Assembly (NCBI GenBank): GCA_964406515.1
Contig: CAYORV010000008.1
Span: 1 to 31,088, forward strand
Length of the DNA stretch: 31,088 bases
Reading direction: 5' to 3'
From: JAGLWP01 sp964406515
GTDB taxonomy: Archaea > Nanobdellota > Nanobdellia > Pacearchaeales > GW2011-AR1
Shown here: positions 30,697 through 31,088 of the stretch, one piece after another
How positions within the stretch are numbered: position 1 is the stretch's first letter
How the letters are laid out: each line of letters begins with the position of its first letter
The notes under the pieces: model-generated
The model's database searches: none
What the model was told of the DNA's origin: nothing
The model's input: only the letters and a program-made list of their open reading frames with translations
Program-made: the position numbers and the translations under genes

Positions 30697-31088
30697 TTAT
30701 GCAGTGTATGGTAATACTTCTGTTACAACCTTATAGTATCCTGGCATTGTTGCTGGATTAAATGTATTCTCTATGTTAACTACTATTTCTCCAGTGTTCA
30801 TCATAAATGCTCCACCATCAGAGTAATCCATCATATCTGTTTCAAACAGATAATTTGTTGGATACCATGCTGTTAATTTTTTATTACCTGCATCGTAATC
30901 ACTTGATGGAACTAACCAAATCTTTGCTCCACTGTGTAAAGCATATCCATCAGGAGCAACACTATAATCAGCATCAATATTCCAGTCAGTTGAATCTGGT
31001 AAACTCATCACACTATCTTCACTACCAGATACAAATTTATATCCATCAGCATCTGTTGTAAATCTTACTATTTCTGCTCCTGGATTAT
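30697..31088 (-). CDS. Unknown secreted-type protein, 5' end beyond the window
   Basis: The frame is open from the right edge (NPGAEIVRFTTDADGYKF...) to the TAA at 30697; an ATG at 31011 is internal. About 130 C-terminal residues are visible, rich in Asp, Tyr and Thr with beta-strand pattern (SGAKIWLVPSSDYD, KLTAWYPTNYLFETD, TGEIVVNIENTF, GYYKVVTEVLPYTA). No Cys and no C-terminal anchor. This looks like the last domain of a secreted or S-layer protein. Family not recognised. Confidence 0.75.
   Translation of the reverse strand, partial: NPGAEIVRFTTDADGYKFVSGSEDSVMSLPDSTDWNIDADYSVAPDGYALHSGAKIWLVPSSDYDAGNKKLTAWYPTNYLFETDMMDYSDGGAFMMNTGEIVVNIENTFNPATMPGYYKVVTEVLPYTA

Overview
The window is AT-rich and almost certainly archaeal, most likely a DPANN lineage of the Woesearchaeota/Pacearchaeota type (inference). 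The signs are a TATA-like box about 25 nt upstream of many start codons (leaderless transcripts), an archaeal-type rtcB/archease locus, an archaellum/Tad-like pilus operon with class III prepilins, an SRP RNA with an Alu domain, and many secreted Cys-rich proteins with a C-terminal membrane anchor. Two 100-N scaffold gaps (3705-3804, 18647-18746) split it into three contigs, so linkage across them depends on the scaffolder.

Layout. 1-3704 (minus) is one uninterrupted reading frame of a giant Cys-rich surface protein, open at both ends. 3805-5270 (plus) is a secreted protein of unknown function that lacks its N-terminus. 5274-10007 (minus) is the most interesting stretch. An rtcB 5' scar lies just behind the archease gene and an rtcB 3' scar lies 4.6 kb further on. 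Between them sit a LAGLIDADG homing endonuclease gene, a complete rtcB, and a four-gene cassette: a 48-aa peptide, a TraB/Tiki-like protein, a ThiF/E1-like enzyme with a PqqD-like N-terminus, and a single-span membrane protein. This looks like an invaded and repaired rtcB locus carrying a RiPP-like peptide-modification cargo. 10042-18523 (minus) is a type IV pilus operon: six prepilin-like proteins, a secretion ATPase, two TadB/TadC-like membrane platforms and a small coiled-coil protein. It runs directly into archease.

18524-19340 holds two diverged copies of a roughly 100-bp element, broken by the second gap, and the SRP RNA gene (minus). 19341-23412 is an accessory region: a DUF4258/DUF2283-like pair, small unknown proteins, and a fusion of an HExxGH metallopeptidase-like domain to a minimal nucleotidyltransferase. 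A terminator and a foldable RNA-like element follow. 23612-31088 (minus) is mostly secreted or surface proteins (DUF4215, thrombospondin-like, PKD/Ig-like, FN3-like). Embedded in it is a three-gene operon for a caspase-like (clan CD) peptidase, which carries a one-base frameshift in a G run.

How the parts work together. SRP RNA, prepilins and the many signal-peptide proteins describe a cell that invests heavily in its envelope. RtcB and archease form the tRNA/RNA ligation pair. The TA-like pair, the protease-nucleotidyltransferase fusion and the caspase-like operon look like conflict or stress modules. No tRNA, rRNA, CRISPR array or insertion sequence was seen.
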